Shown here one piece after another: positions 25,722-34,183 of a DNA stretch of 64,000 nt. The DNA comes from Photobacterium salinisoli (lineage in GTDB: Bacteria > Pseudomonadota > Gammaproteobacteria > Enterobacterales > Vibrionaceae): assembly GCF_003614885.1 (NCBI RefSeq), contig NZ_QZMS01000011.1, positions 682,001 to 746,000 of the forward strand, in the 5' to 3' direction. How positions within the stretch are numbered: position 1 is the stretch's first letter; every line of letters begins with the position of its first letter. Under the pieces are notes generated by a model, which searched no databases, was not told the DNA's origin, and saw only the letters and a list, made by a program, of their open reading frames with translations. Both the position numbers and the translations under genes were made by a program.

Positions 25722-27218
25722 TTAATCAAACTCTCTCAGATTTTTCTCATACGTATCAAACTGTGCGTGCAGTTCGGACGGTGCACCGCCTGTCATTTTG
25801 CTGACCACAATAATGGCAATGGTCGCAAAGACAAATCCGGGAACAATTTCATACATATCGAAGATCCCGCCAGTCAGCTGCTTCCAGATAACTACAGTCA
25901 GCGCACCAATAACAATACCCGCCAATGCGCCGTTACGGTTCATGTCTTTCCAGTACAGGCTCAGTAGCAGAGCAGGACCGAATGCAGCACCAAAGCCAGC
26001 CCAGGCATAAGACACCAGACCCAGAACTGTACTGTCAGGATTCATTGCCAGCATGAGTGCAATAATCGACAGTGCGATAACCGCAACACGACCGACAATC
26101 ACGATTTCTTCTGAAGAGGCGTTTTTACGGATCACTTGCTTGTAGAAATCTTCTGCCAGCGCAGAAGACGACACCAGCAACTGGGAGTCAGCCGTACTCA
26201 TGATCGCCGCCAGAATCGCCGCCAGCAGGATGCCGGCCATCACTGGATGGAAAATCGCATTCACCAGCAGCATGAAGATTTTTTCGCCATCTTCCAGGTT
26301 ACCGCCCAGCTGGTTATCGGCATACAGAATACCAACCAGACCCACCAGGATCGCACCGGTCATAGACAGAGCAGACCAAATCACAGCGATGCGACGTGCC
26401 GTAGTGATATCACGGTTAGAGCGGGTGGCGTTAAAACGCGCCAGGATATGGGGCTGACCAAAGTAACCCAGTCCCCAGGCAGCCAGAGAAATAATACTGA
26501 TGGCCGTCAGCGGCTCACCTTTTACGTCGTTAAACAAGGTCATCAATTCCGGATTCTTGGCTTCCAGAGACGCCGCCAGATCACCAAAACCACCCTGCAT
26601 TGCCGCGATAGGTACAATCATCAGTGCCGCTGCCATCAGCAGGCCTTGTACCAGGTCAGTCCAGGATACCGCCAGAAAGCCACCAAACAGGGTGTAAGAC
26701 ACCACGCAGAGCGTACCGACCACAACAGCAATTTTGTAATCCATACCGAAGACAGTTTCAAACAACTTACCGCCTGCCACTAAGCCTGAACTGGTATAGA
26801 AGAGGAAAAACAACAAAATGAAGAAGGCTGAAATTGTCTGAATTAACTTAGAGGTATCTTTAAAACGGTTCGACAGATACTCAGGGATGGTGATCGCATT
26901 ATTCGCGGTAATGGTATAGGTACGCAGGCGTTTGGCACAAATCAGCCAGTTCAGATAAGTACCTAACAGCAGGCCACCGGCCAGCCACAGTGATTCTATA
27001 CCTGCAGCAAAGGCATAACCCGGCAGTCCGAGTAACAGCCAGCCACTCATGTCCGATGCACCGGCAGACAGTGCTGCTGGCCAAGGACCTAACGAACGGC
27101 CACCAAGAAAGTAATCAGATGAGTTTGCAGTACGCTTATAGGCGTAATAACCGATTGCAAGCATAGCAATCAGATACACGATAAACGTGCCTGTGATAGC
27201 AAAGCTATTTTCTATCAT
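25722..27218 (-). CDS. putP: sodium/proline symporter PutP
   Basis: A 498-residue inner-membrane protein of the solute:sodium symporter family with about 13 hydrophobic segments. Family signatures are YFLGGRSLGPWPAALSAGAS and DMSGWLLLGLPGYAFAAGIE near the N-terminus (TM2, Na+ and substrate site). GLGYFGQPHILARFNATRS in the middle is the SSS signature region, and there is a late STADSQLLVSSSALAEDFYK. It imports proline with Na+ and is expected to feed PutA. It lies in the put cluster behind the ALDH-like gene, from which it is separated by about 190 bp and a terminator, so it probably has its own promoter. Confidence 0.94.
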   Translation of the reverse strand: MIENSFAITGTFIVYLIAMLAIGYYAYKRTANSSDYFLGGRSLGPWPAALSAGASDMSGWLLLGLPGYAFAAGIESLWLAGGLLLGTYLNWLICAKRLRTYTITANNAITIPEYLSNRFKDTSKLIQTISAFFILLFFLFYTSSGLVAGGKLFETVFGMDYKIAVVVGTLCVVSYTLFGGFLAVSWTDLVQGLLMAAALMIVPIAAMQGGFGDLAASLEAKNPELMTLFNDVKGEPLTAISIISLAAWGLGYFGQPHILARFNATRSNRDITTARRIAVIWSALSMTGAILVGLVGILYADNQLGGNLEDGEKIFMLLVNAIFHPVMAGILLAAILAAIMSTADSQLLVSSSALAEDFYKQVIRKNASSEEIVIVGRVAVIALSIIALMLAMNPDSTVLGLVSYAWAGFGAAFGPALLLSLYWKDMNRNGALAGIVIGALTVVIWKQLTGGIFDMYEIVPGFVFATIAIIVVSKMTGGAPSELHAQFDTYEKNLREFD

Positions 27219-27344
27219 GTTTGAGTTCCCTCATTATTGTTGCTCCCGTCATTGCAAGAGCTTATTGAATGATGCTGATTTATTCAGCCTCTGTGCTGAC
27301 TGGGTTCTGCTCCACCTCGTACAACGTACCTGAGAGTCCTTGTT

Positions 27345-27374
27345 AAAAAACCGCCAATCCATCGATTGACGGTT
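27345..27374 (-). terminator. terminator after the putA-ALDH-like transcription unit
   Basis: The stem AACCGTCAAT/ATTGGCGGTT with a 6-nt loop and a T-run on the minus strand lies 37 nt beyond the ALDH-like gene's stop and before putP. Confidence 0.75.
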
Positions 27375-27410
27375 CAGGTTACGAGTCACTGGTAACAGTC
27401 ACCATCAACA

Positions 27411-28112
27411 TTAATGTGCTTCTTCGCCACTCCCCAATTCCAACAGCGTCGCGTTTCCGCCCACCGCTGTGATATTGATGGTACGTGTTCTTTCTGTTAC
27501 GAAACGCAGCGAATAAGTCGGGCTGCCAATCACAGGATAAGATTCAAAATCCGACTCTGCAATTAACTGGCCCAGCAGCCCGTCACGGGCGGCTAAATCA
27601 CGGGACAGCGACAAAGCTGTCTCGCGCTTTCCTGCAAACACCACGCCGGCTACACCGGCATGACGGACTAACACGTCAAGTTCGTCAGTGCTTACTGACT
27701 GTACAACACCTTTAGGCAGTTCAGCCTTTTCCAGTTCAGTAACAATTTGCTGAGCTGATTTCTCGTACCCTTCCGGCAGAGACAAGATCACTGTGTTACC
27801 TGTAACCAGCGCAGCCGTCAGTTGGCCGGCAACCGCCACCAGAGGTGCAGAGGCTTCAGCTGTGACCACAAAAATACCGCGGCCGGCGCAATACAGTTCA
27901 TTGGTTTCACCGGTTGGTCCCGGCATTAATTCCGTTTCTGCCACATGATCGTTGGCATTGCGGCACTGAAACGCCACCATGGCTGCCACATCTGCATCGA
28001 GCGTACTGCTCCACTGAGTCAGCCTGGTAATACGTTTTTCATAACCCTGGCTGTTCCAGTTTTCCCAGGCTGCATTGCTCTGATCGACGAGCGCTTGAAT
28101 ACTTGTTGTCAT
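27411..28112 (-). CDS. ALDH-fold protein related to delta-1-pyrroline-5-carboxylate dehydrogenase
   Basis: A 233-residue protein that aligns by eye with the NAD-binding half of aldehyde dehydrogenases (GRGIFVVTAEASAPLVAVAG, TAALVTGNTVILSLPEGYE, LVRHAGVAGVVFAGKRETAL). It stops short of the catalytic-Cys segment, so it should not have P5C dehydrogenase activity alone. The start at the ATG 28110-28112 follows GGAAAGAAAG. It lies 29 nt after putA in the same direction and is probably co-transcribed. In vibrios a short gene like this is often annotated as P5C dehydrogenase between putA and putP. Its role (structural or regulatory partner of PutA) is unknown. Confidence 0.7.
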   Translation of the reverse strand: MTTSIQALVDQSNAAWENWNSQGYEKRITRLTQWSSTLDADVAAMVAFQCRNANDHVAETELMPGPTGETNELYCAGRGIFVVTAEASAPLVAVAGQLTAALVTGNTVILSLPEGYEKSAQQIVTELEKAELPKGVVQSVSTDELDVLVRHAGVAGVVFAGKRETALSLSRDLAARDGLLGQLIAESDFESYPVIGSPTYSLRFVTERTRTINITAVGGNATLLELGSGEEAH

Positions 28113-28141
28113 CTTTCTTTCCTTCCCAATTCCGGCAGCCA

Positions 28142-31100
28142 TTACGCAGTAAACACATCTTTAGTGAAGCGATACAGGTAGTGCGGTCCCCCTGCTTTCG
28201 GGCCTGTACCAGACAGCCCCTGGCCACCAAATGGCTGAACACCAACTACAGCACCAACCTGATCGCGGTTGATATAGCAGTTACCCACGCGGGCACGGCG
28301 CTCGATGTGGCTGTAAGTCCGCTCATTACGGCTGTGTACGCCCATAGTGAGACCGAAACCCGTCTGGTTAATCTGATCTATCACCTGATCCAGCTCATTG
28401 GCTTTAAAACGCACAATATGCAGAATCGGGCCGAAGTTTTCATTTTGCAGTACATTGATACCGCGGATTTCAAACGCCGTTGGCAGGACAAAATCGCCAT
28501 GAGTGCAGTCTGGGCTCAGTGTGGCCTGGGCTACCATTTTGGCCTGATTTTTCAGCGCGCCAATATGGGTCAGCAATTTCTGCTTGGCGGTTTTGTCAAT
28601 GACAGGGCCAACATCCGTGCTGTGCAGTTCAGGACGACCCACCGACAGTTCGGCCATCGCGCCTTTGATCAGCGTAATAATCCGATCTGCCACATCTTCC
28701 TGCACAAACAGGACACGCAGCGCGGAACAGCGCTGACCGGCAGATGCAAATGCCGAGCGGACGACATCGCGCACCACCTGCTCAGGCAGAGCCGTACTGT
28801 CGACAATCATGGCATTCTGGCCGCCGGTTTCCGCGATGAAAGGCACAGGATCGCAGTCACGCGCCGCCAGAGTACGGTTGATCCGCTGTGCGGTCTCGGT
28901 TGAACCGGTAAAGGCGACACCCGCAATACGTTCATCTGAAGTCAGCACAGAGCCCACTTCCGCGCCACGACCGGGTACAAACTGAATGATACCCGCAGGA
29001 ACGCCGGCTTCCAGCATCATCTGGATAGCACGGAAAGCAATCAGCGAGGTTTGTTCAGCCGGTTTACACACGACTGTGTTACCCGCAGCCAGTGCCGCCG
29101 ATACCTGACCCAGGAAAATCGCCAGAGGGAAATTCCACGGACTGATACAGGCAAAGACACCGCGTCCCTGATATGACAAGGTTCGCGACTGGCCATCAAA
29201 AGCAACCACTGATTTGCCTTGTGCAAATTCCGTGGCGGCCTGATGGGAGTAGAAGCGCAGGAAATCTACCGCTTCACGGATTTCGTCAATACTGTCCTGA
29301 ATGGTTTTACCCGCTTCGCGATGACACAGCGCAACCAGCTCACCGGTATTGGCTTCCAGCAAATCAGCCAGGCGCTGCAGGCATGCACCGCGCTCTGCGG
29401 CAGGGGTAGCGGACCAGGCAGGAAACGCTTGCGCGGCAACATCAATGGCTTTAGCGACCAGATCGCTTGAGGCAAACGCCACTTCACCAACTGATTCACG
29501 ACGGTCGTAAGGGGCCGTAACGTGGAAGATGTCGCCTGACTGCACTTCGCCGTTAACTATAGGGCCAGCCGTCCAGTGATGGGTTTTAAATGCCTCGACT
29601 GAATCACGGAAAGGCGTCCATTCCGATTCGATCTCAATGTTAATGCCGGCCGAGTTCTTGCGGTCAGCACCAAAAATATCTTTGGGTAACGGAATAAGAT
29701 GGTTATGCAGCGTCGGGCGCGAGCGCAGCACATCAACCGGATGCTGCACCAGCGAGTCTATCGGACAACGCGCATCCACCAGGCGGTGTACAAAAGAGCT
29801 GTTGGCGCCATTTTCCAGCAAGCGGCGTACCAGATACGGTAGCAGGTCTTTGTGGCTGCCAACCGGTGCGTAGATGCGCACATTCACACCATAAATGTCC
29901 ATGACATGGTTATACAGTGCATCGCCCATCCCATGCAGGCGCTGGAATTCGAAGTCGCGGTGCGTGGCCATCGCCAGAATCGCCGTCACTGTGTGGGCAT
30001 TATGACTCGCAAACTGCGGGAAAATCAGGCCACGAACATGGGAAGACAGCAGGAAGCGGGCACAGGCCAGATAAGAGGTATCCGTCGCTTCTTTGCGGGT
30101 ATAAACCGGATAACCGGCATAGCCGCTTTGCTGGCACATTTTCAGTTCGCTGTCCCAGTATGCGCCTTTTACCAGACGCAGCGGGATCACATCGCCCTGC
30201 TCTTTACTCAATGCTGCCAGCCAGGCCAGCACAGGCAGAGCACGTTTAGAATAGGCCTGAACGACCAGACCAAAACGGCCCCAGCCTTTCACTTCCTCAG
30301 AGCGGTACAGTTTCTCAAACAGTTTCAGCGACAGTTCCAGACGATCGGCTTCTTCGGCATCAATGGTGATACCGACGTTCAGCGCACGGGCGCGCTTGAG
30401 TAATTCCAGCACAGTGTCGTACATTTCTGTCAGTACACGGCCTTCATTAGACACATCGTAACGCGGATGCAATGCCGACAGTTTAATGGACACAGTCGGA
30501 CAAGGTGATTTGGAATGCTTTTTGTTATCCAGGCCCACAGCGTCGATAGCTTCAATGTAATCGTTGAAGTATTTCTTGGCATCGTCCTGAGTCAGTGCCG
30601 CTTCGCCCAGCATGTCAAAGGAATAGGTAAAGCCTTTATCACGCTTGGCCTGACCGTTCTTCATCGCTTCGCCGATGGTCCGTCCCAGCACGAACTGGTG
30701 ACCCATGATTTTCATGGCCTGATGCATCGCCTTGCGGATCACAGGTTCAGACATCTTATTGGTCAGGCGGTTGATCACCCGAGCCGGGCTGCCATCTTCC
30801 TTAGATTCCATGCTGACCACTTTGCCGGTCAGCATCAGACCCCAGGTTGACGCGTTCACAAACAGGGAATCAGAGTTTTTCAGGTGAGACTTCCAGTCCG
30901 CCACGCTCAGCTTATCGCGGATCAGTGCGTCAGCAGTGGCTGCATCCGGAATACGCATCAGGGCTTCGGCCAGACACATCAGCAGGATGCCTTCTTTGGT
31001 GTCCAGGCTGTATTCCAGCAGCAGGGCATCGATCATCTGGATCGCGGTACGATCTGCGCGCACCTGTTCGATCAGGCGTGTCGCCTTGTCGACAGTGAAC

Positions 31101-31252
31101 TGGCGTTCTTGCTCAGAAGGCTCAGCCAGGGGCAACAGTTGTTCCAGCCAGGCAGATTCTTCGACCGAGTATAACGGTGAAATCTGCTGCCATAGTGCAT
31201 CTAAAGGTTGCTCAATAAAAGATGGCTGAAGGGCATCTGCCGCATTGAACAT
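28142..31252 (-). CDS. putA: bifunctional proline dehydrogenase / P5C dehydrogenase PutA
   Basis: A 1036-residue enzyme that oxidises proline to glutamate. The PRODH barrel (about 100-470) shows KLSALHPRYDVSN, VVQAYSKRALPVLAWL, RLVKGAYWDSELK and FASHNAHTVTAIL (FAD and proline binding). The ALDH part (about 540-1020) shows CISPWNFPLAIFLGQV, FTGSTETAQRIN, ETGGQNAMIVDST and the catalytic-Cys motif ASAGQRCSALRVLF. There is no N-terminal ribbon-helix-helix domain, so unlike E. coli PutA it is not its own repressor, consistent with the nearby AraC-type regulator. Start: ATG at 31252 (GAGGG 7 nt upstream), chosen over an in-frame ATG two codons earlier that is too close to the Shine-Dalgarno. It acts at the inner-membrane face, passing electrons to quinone. 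Confidence 0.95.
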   Translation of the reverse strand: MFNAADALQPSFIEQPLDALWQQISPLYSVEESAWLEQLLPLAEPSEQERQFTVDKATRLIEQVRADRTAIQMIDALLLEYSLDTKEGILLMCLAEALMRIPDAATADALIRDKLSVADWKSHLKNSDSLFVNASTWGLMLTGKVVSMESKEDGSPARVINRLTNKMSEPVIRKAMHQAMKIMGHQFVLGRTIGEAMKNGQAKRDKGFTYSFDMLGEAALTQDDAKKYFNDYIEAIDAVGLDNKKHSKSPCPTVSIKLSALHPRYDVSNEGRVLTEMYDTVLELLKRARALNVGITIDAEEADRLELSLKLFEKLYRSEEVKGWGRFGLVVQAYSKRALPVLAWLAALSKEQGDVIPLRLVKGAYWDSELKMCQQSGYAGYPVYTRKEATDTSYLACARFLLSSHVRGLIFPQFASHNAHTVTAILAMATHRDFEFQRLHGMGDALYNHVMDIYGVNVRIYAPVGSHKDLLPYLVRRLLENGANSSFVHRLVDARCPIDSLVQHPVDVLRSRPTLHNHLIPLPKDIFGADRKNSAGINIEIESEWTPFRDSVEAFKTHHWTAGPIVNGEVQSGDIFHVTAPYDRRESVGEVAFASSDLVAKAIDVAAQAFPAWSATPAAERGACLQRLADLLEANTGELVALCHREAGKTIQDSIDEIREAVDFLRFYSHQAATEFAQGKSVVAFDGQSRTLSYQGRGVFACISPWNFPLAIFLGQVSAALAAGNTVVCKPAEQTSLIAFRAIQMMLEAGVPAGIIQFVPGRGAEVGSVLTSDERIAGVAFTGSTETAQRINRTLAARDCDPVPFIAETGGQNAMIVDSTALPEQVVRDVVRSAFASAGQRCSALRVLFVQEDVADRIITLIKGAMAELSVGRPELHSTDVGPVIDKTAKQKLLTHIGALKNQAKMVAQATLSPDCTHGDFVLPTAFEIRGINVLQNENFGPILHIVRFKANELDQVIDQINQTGFGLTMGVHSRNERTYSHIERRARVGNCYINRDQVGAVVGVQPFGGQGLSGTGPKAGGPHYLYRFTKDVFTA

Positions 31253-31624
31253 AGTCATTCCCTCAATATAGTGGACCTGAATAACCATCAACACAGTTTG
31301 TCATGTGATTCAGGATAAATGTTACACCAGTGTTACTTTAGCGGGGGATTTTATTTCGTACCTGTCGCTGAGTCTTACCAAAAACTCCGATAATTTATCG
31401 AAAAAGTCCGCTTTATAACAAAATCAGACCCAAGTATTTAGCAAAAAATGCTGTTTTCTATTTAATTGATGTAAGAAACAGCAAACAGCCAATCATGACG
31501 GCCGATAACCTGATCAATTAACAGGGAAAGTCATAAAAACTGTGGTAGAAAATAGTGAGATAAGCAACTATCGGCTCAGAGGGCTGCCAGCTGTCCGGTG
31601 CTGACGGCTGCAGATATCTGTCGC
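31253..31624. promoter_or_regulatory. putA upstream region
   Basis: About 370 bp between putR and putA, AT-rich in its middle (31320-31500) and without an open gene. It must contain the putA promoter. I see no clear palindromic operator or riboswitch, though AraC-type direct half-sites would be hard to see by eye. Confidence 0.4.
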
Positions 31625-32410
31625 TCAGATCCACTGACGGCGGAATTTAGCGGGCGACACCCCAAAATGGCGGGAAAAGGCCTGGGTGAAATTACTCTGG
31701 CTCGAAAAGCCGCACGACTGAGCAATCTGGGCCAGGCTAAGACGCGATTCTTCCATCAGGTGTCGGGTCAGCTCAAGACGCTTTTGCAGCACATACTGGT
31801 GCGGCGTCACGCCCGTCTGCTCTTTAAAGACAACATGAAACTGACTTTCGCCGAGAAAAACCAGCCCGGCCAGCTGAGCAACAGTGATCTTGCGCGAAAG
31901 ATGCTGGTGGATGTAATGATCAATAACATCCATGTTAAGGCGGGGCAGATAGCGCTCGGAGGCCAGCGGCTTAAAATGACGCTGCAACACACACATCAGG
32001 GTATCAGTACAGGCTTTACTCAACAGCCAGTCGTCCGGGTTAGCCTGCATTTCTGCTGAGAGTGCACGAATCAGTGTCTGCGCCTGATTATCAAGATGAA
32101 AGTAGGAGGATTGTTCGAACAGCCTGTGCATACGTTCAACGCCATAGTCGGGTTCGGCGTCACTGACAGACACATTCAGCACCAGAATCTCATTGTTACC
32201 CACACCGGAAAAACCATGTTCAGATTCCGCCGTCACCAGGCACCCCTGCCCCGGACAGACCAGACTGCCGTAACCTTCTATTTCGAACTCAGTTTGCCCG
32301 GACAGCGCAATCACCACCTGGTTATAACCATGGTTGTGATGATCCATCTGTTCTGGCAACTTCATGATTTCCGCCGGTTTGAACCCTGACGGATGGGTAC
32401 TATCCTTCAT
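31625..32410 (-). CDS. putR: AraC-family regulator, probable put regulator PutR
   Basis: A 261-residue regulator with an N-terminal cupin sensing domain (DHHNHGYNQVVIALSGQTEF, about residues 22-41) and a C-terminal double helix-turn-helix (about 165-255; ITVAQLAGLVFLGESQFHVV and LSLAQIAQSCGFSSQSNFTQ, then FSRHFGVSP). It lies just upstream of putA on the same strand, and PutA here lacks its own DNA-binding domain, so this is the likely proline-responsive activator. The ligand assignment is by context only. The 3' end is at 31625, leaving 372 bp to putA. Confidence 0.85.
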   Translation of the reverse strand: MKDSTHPSGFKPAEIMKLPEQMDHHNHGYNQVVIALSGQTEFEIEGYGSLVCPGQGCLVTAESEHGFSGVGNNEILVLNVSVSDAEPDYGVERMHRLFEQSSYFHLDNQAQTLIRALSAEMQANPDDWLLSKACTDTLMCVLQRHFKPLASERYLPRLNMDVIDHYIHQHLSRKITVAQLAGLVFLGESQFHVVFKEQTGVTPHQYVLQKRLELTRHLMEESRLSLAQIAQSCGFSSQSNFTQAFSRHFGVSPAKFRRQWI

Positions 32411-32536
32411 CTGTTCTCCCTGCGTAAGTGATTACGGCTGGCCATCTGGCGTGAAATATAAAGGCGAATCATAATAGATAAGCCCCGGCAATGAAAAGAG
32501 GCTGGCTGATTTCTGTTGATCTTGCGTCTGCTCTCC

Positions 32537-32966
32537 TTGATCATCTTTCCTCAGATCCAGCCTTATTTCGATCAAAAACAACTCGGAAGCGTGATCAAGA
32601 CTCAACTTTTTACGGTCGGTGTCATTTCAATTTTATCCCGCTGAATTTTCAGGCACTGCAGCTTCTGGCATCTAACCTGTAAGGCACAAAGGCAAGAAAT
32701 CTGTCTTCTTCATTAAACTATCTAAAATTCATTTATATATTAATGACTTAAAATAATTCCATTTGAGTATTCATCCGCTGTGGCTGCTTTGCCTCATACC
32801 AAACTGACCAACGCATCTGTTTTTGACACCAACCACCTTGATCATACTTCCAGTGTTTTCCATATAGACGGCATCCCGGACGCTCAAATCATCAAGGATC
32901 CAGCTTGATCATCTTTCCAGTTGAAATGACAAAGGCCGTTATCTATCCCTGCTTGATCATCTTTCC
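32537..32966 (+). promoter_or_regulatory. distal cluster of RctB-type 12-mer sites with 39-mer-like motifs
   Basis: Sites of the form TTGATCATCTTTCC occur at 32537-32550, 32905-32918 and 32953-32966. A TTGATCATACTTCC lies at 32838-32851, and an inverted variant (TTGATCACGCTTCC) at 32585-32598. They share the TTGATCAT..TTC core of the ori2 iterons at 48834-48963. A TGTCATTTCAA motif at 32620-32630 (direct) and 32921-32931 (inverted) also occurs at ori2 (48164-48174 and 48550-48560). Each 12-mer contains a Dam site. The surrounding 730 bp hold no credible gene. It resembles the known distal RctB-titrating locus of V. cholerae chromosome II. Confidence 0.75.
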
Positions 32967-33141
32967 TGTATAAACAGCCCGCGTATACCGGCTCGACACA
33001 CACATTTTCCCATCCTTGTGCTGGTTGGCAGAAGAAGAGGATGGAAAGAAAATATGTTACAGATAAATCGGTTAGTTGCTGTTGCCTGAAACTCTTTGTG
33101 ATAAAACGTAGGGCTGTTTACCCGAGCGGAAAGGACACACA

Positions 33142-34098
33142 ATGGGCGAATTTCTCACGCAGCTTTCATTTTCATTTACCGTCACAGGCCCTATTTTTAT
33201 CATGCTGGCGTTGGGGATAGCTTTAAAACGCTGGGGAATCATCAATGATGCTTTTACTCAGGCAGGTTCAAGGCTGGTGTTTACTGTTACCCTGCCGACA
33301 CTATTGTTCCTTAACCTGGTCAATGCCGATGTCCATCAACTGGGTAGCGGAGAGCTTTTTGTCTTTGCCGCGTTAGCTAACATTGCGGTATTCCTCTTAT
33401 TTGAAGTGATCGCCGGAAAGATGATCAAGGAACCAAGTGAGCGTGGGGTTGTTGTTCAGGGCGCTTTTCGAGCCAATACGGGTATCATCGGCCTGGCTTA
33501 TGTGGCAAATGCGTACGGCGAGCCAGGCATAGTGGTCGGTGCCCTCTATGTTGCCGTGATCACTGTGCTTTATAACATCATGGCCGTGATCACGCTCAGC
33601 CGTTCCAGTGCCGCCAATGCTTCCCTTGATCATCGTTTCGTATTGAAGTCGATCATCACCAATCCTTTGATCATCAGTATCTGCAGCGCCCTTCCTTTTA
33701 CTTTTCTGGATCTCCACCTGCCAGATGTTGTGATGCAGTCGGGCCGGTACTTTGCCGACATGACACTACCGCTGGCGCTCCTGTGCACCGGTGCCAGCCT
33801 GGATCTGCGACAGTTGAAACAGGAATCGGGCAATGCCAACCTCTCAACCAGTGCCCGCTTGATCATCACTCCGTTGCTGATCACCATCGCTGGCTATTGC
33901 TACGGTTTCCGTGACACAGAATTGGGCATAATCTTTTTGATGAGTGCGGCTCCTACTGCCGCTGCAAGCTATGTCATGGCGCGTGCAATGGGGGCAAATG
34001 CGAGTCTGGCGGCCAATATCATTGCTATGACCACACTGGGTTCTATGTTCACCTGCAGCCTGGGCCTGACGTTGCTAAAAACATTCGGCATTATCTGA
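33142..34098 (+). CDS. AEC-family (auxin efflux carrier type) transporter
   Basis: A 318-residue inner-membrane protein with about ten hydrophobic helices in a 5+5 arrangement. Markers are VTGPIFIMLALGIALKRWGI (TM1 region), GSRLVFTVTLPTLLFLNLV, FRANTGIIGLAYVANAYGEP (AEC motif region), ADMTLPLALLCTGASLDLR and SAAPTAAASYVMARAMGAN. AEC transporters export or exchange carboxylates such as malate or malonate, and some bacterial members import; the substrate here is unknown. The start at ATG 33142 follows CGGAAAGGACAC. Oddly, the coding sequence itself contains further RctB-like 14-mers (33415-33428 inverted and exact, 33626, 33667, 33859), continuing the upstream cluster. Confidence 0.88.
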   Translation: MGEFLTQLSFSFTVTGPIFIMLALGIALKRWGIINDAFTQAGSRLVFTVTLPTLLFLNLVNADVHQLGSGELFVFAALANIAVFLLFEVIAGKMIKEPSERGVVVQGAFRANTGIIGLAYVANAYGEPGIVVGALYVAVITVLYNIMAVITLSRSSAANASLDHRFVLKSIITNPLIISICSALPFTFLDLHLPDVVMQSGRYFADMTLPLALLCTGASLDLRQLKQESGNANLSTSARLIITPLLITIAGYCYGFRDTELGIIFLMSAAPTAAASYVMARAMGANASLAANIIAMTTLGSMFTCSLGLTLLKTFGII

Positions 34099-34116
34099 CT
34101 GATGATTCAAAAATAG

Positions 34117-34183
34117 AATTGATAATCACTCTCAACTGATATTAGATAAGAATAGTTCTTATTTGTAGTTGTTGAGAGTGACC
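34117..34183. promoter_or_regulatory. putative metal-responsive operator/leader of the manganese exporter gene
   Basis: A perfect inverted repeat ATAAGAA-TAG-TTCTTAT lies at 34146-34162. It is nested in a larger inverted repeat (CACTCTCAAC ... GTTGAGAGTG) reaching the start codon. The left arm also reads TGATAATCACTCTCA, similar to Vibrio Fur boxes, and a similar GGTAATCACTCTCAA recurs at 35540-35553. I propose control by Fur or a Mn-responsive regulator; no yybP-ykoY riboswitch is visible. Confidence 0.45.

Noticed and set aside
27300..27350. Minus-strand GGACTCTCAGGTAC resembling part of a glycine riboswitch before putP.
   Set aside because: Only about 11 nt of similarity; the upstream aptamer helices and the second aptamer are absent, and it directly follows a terminator.
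32491..32682. Short open frame overlapping the distal RctB-type sites.
   Set aside because: No ribosome site or homology; the repeated 12-mers explain the sequence better.
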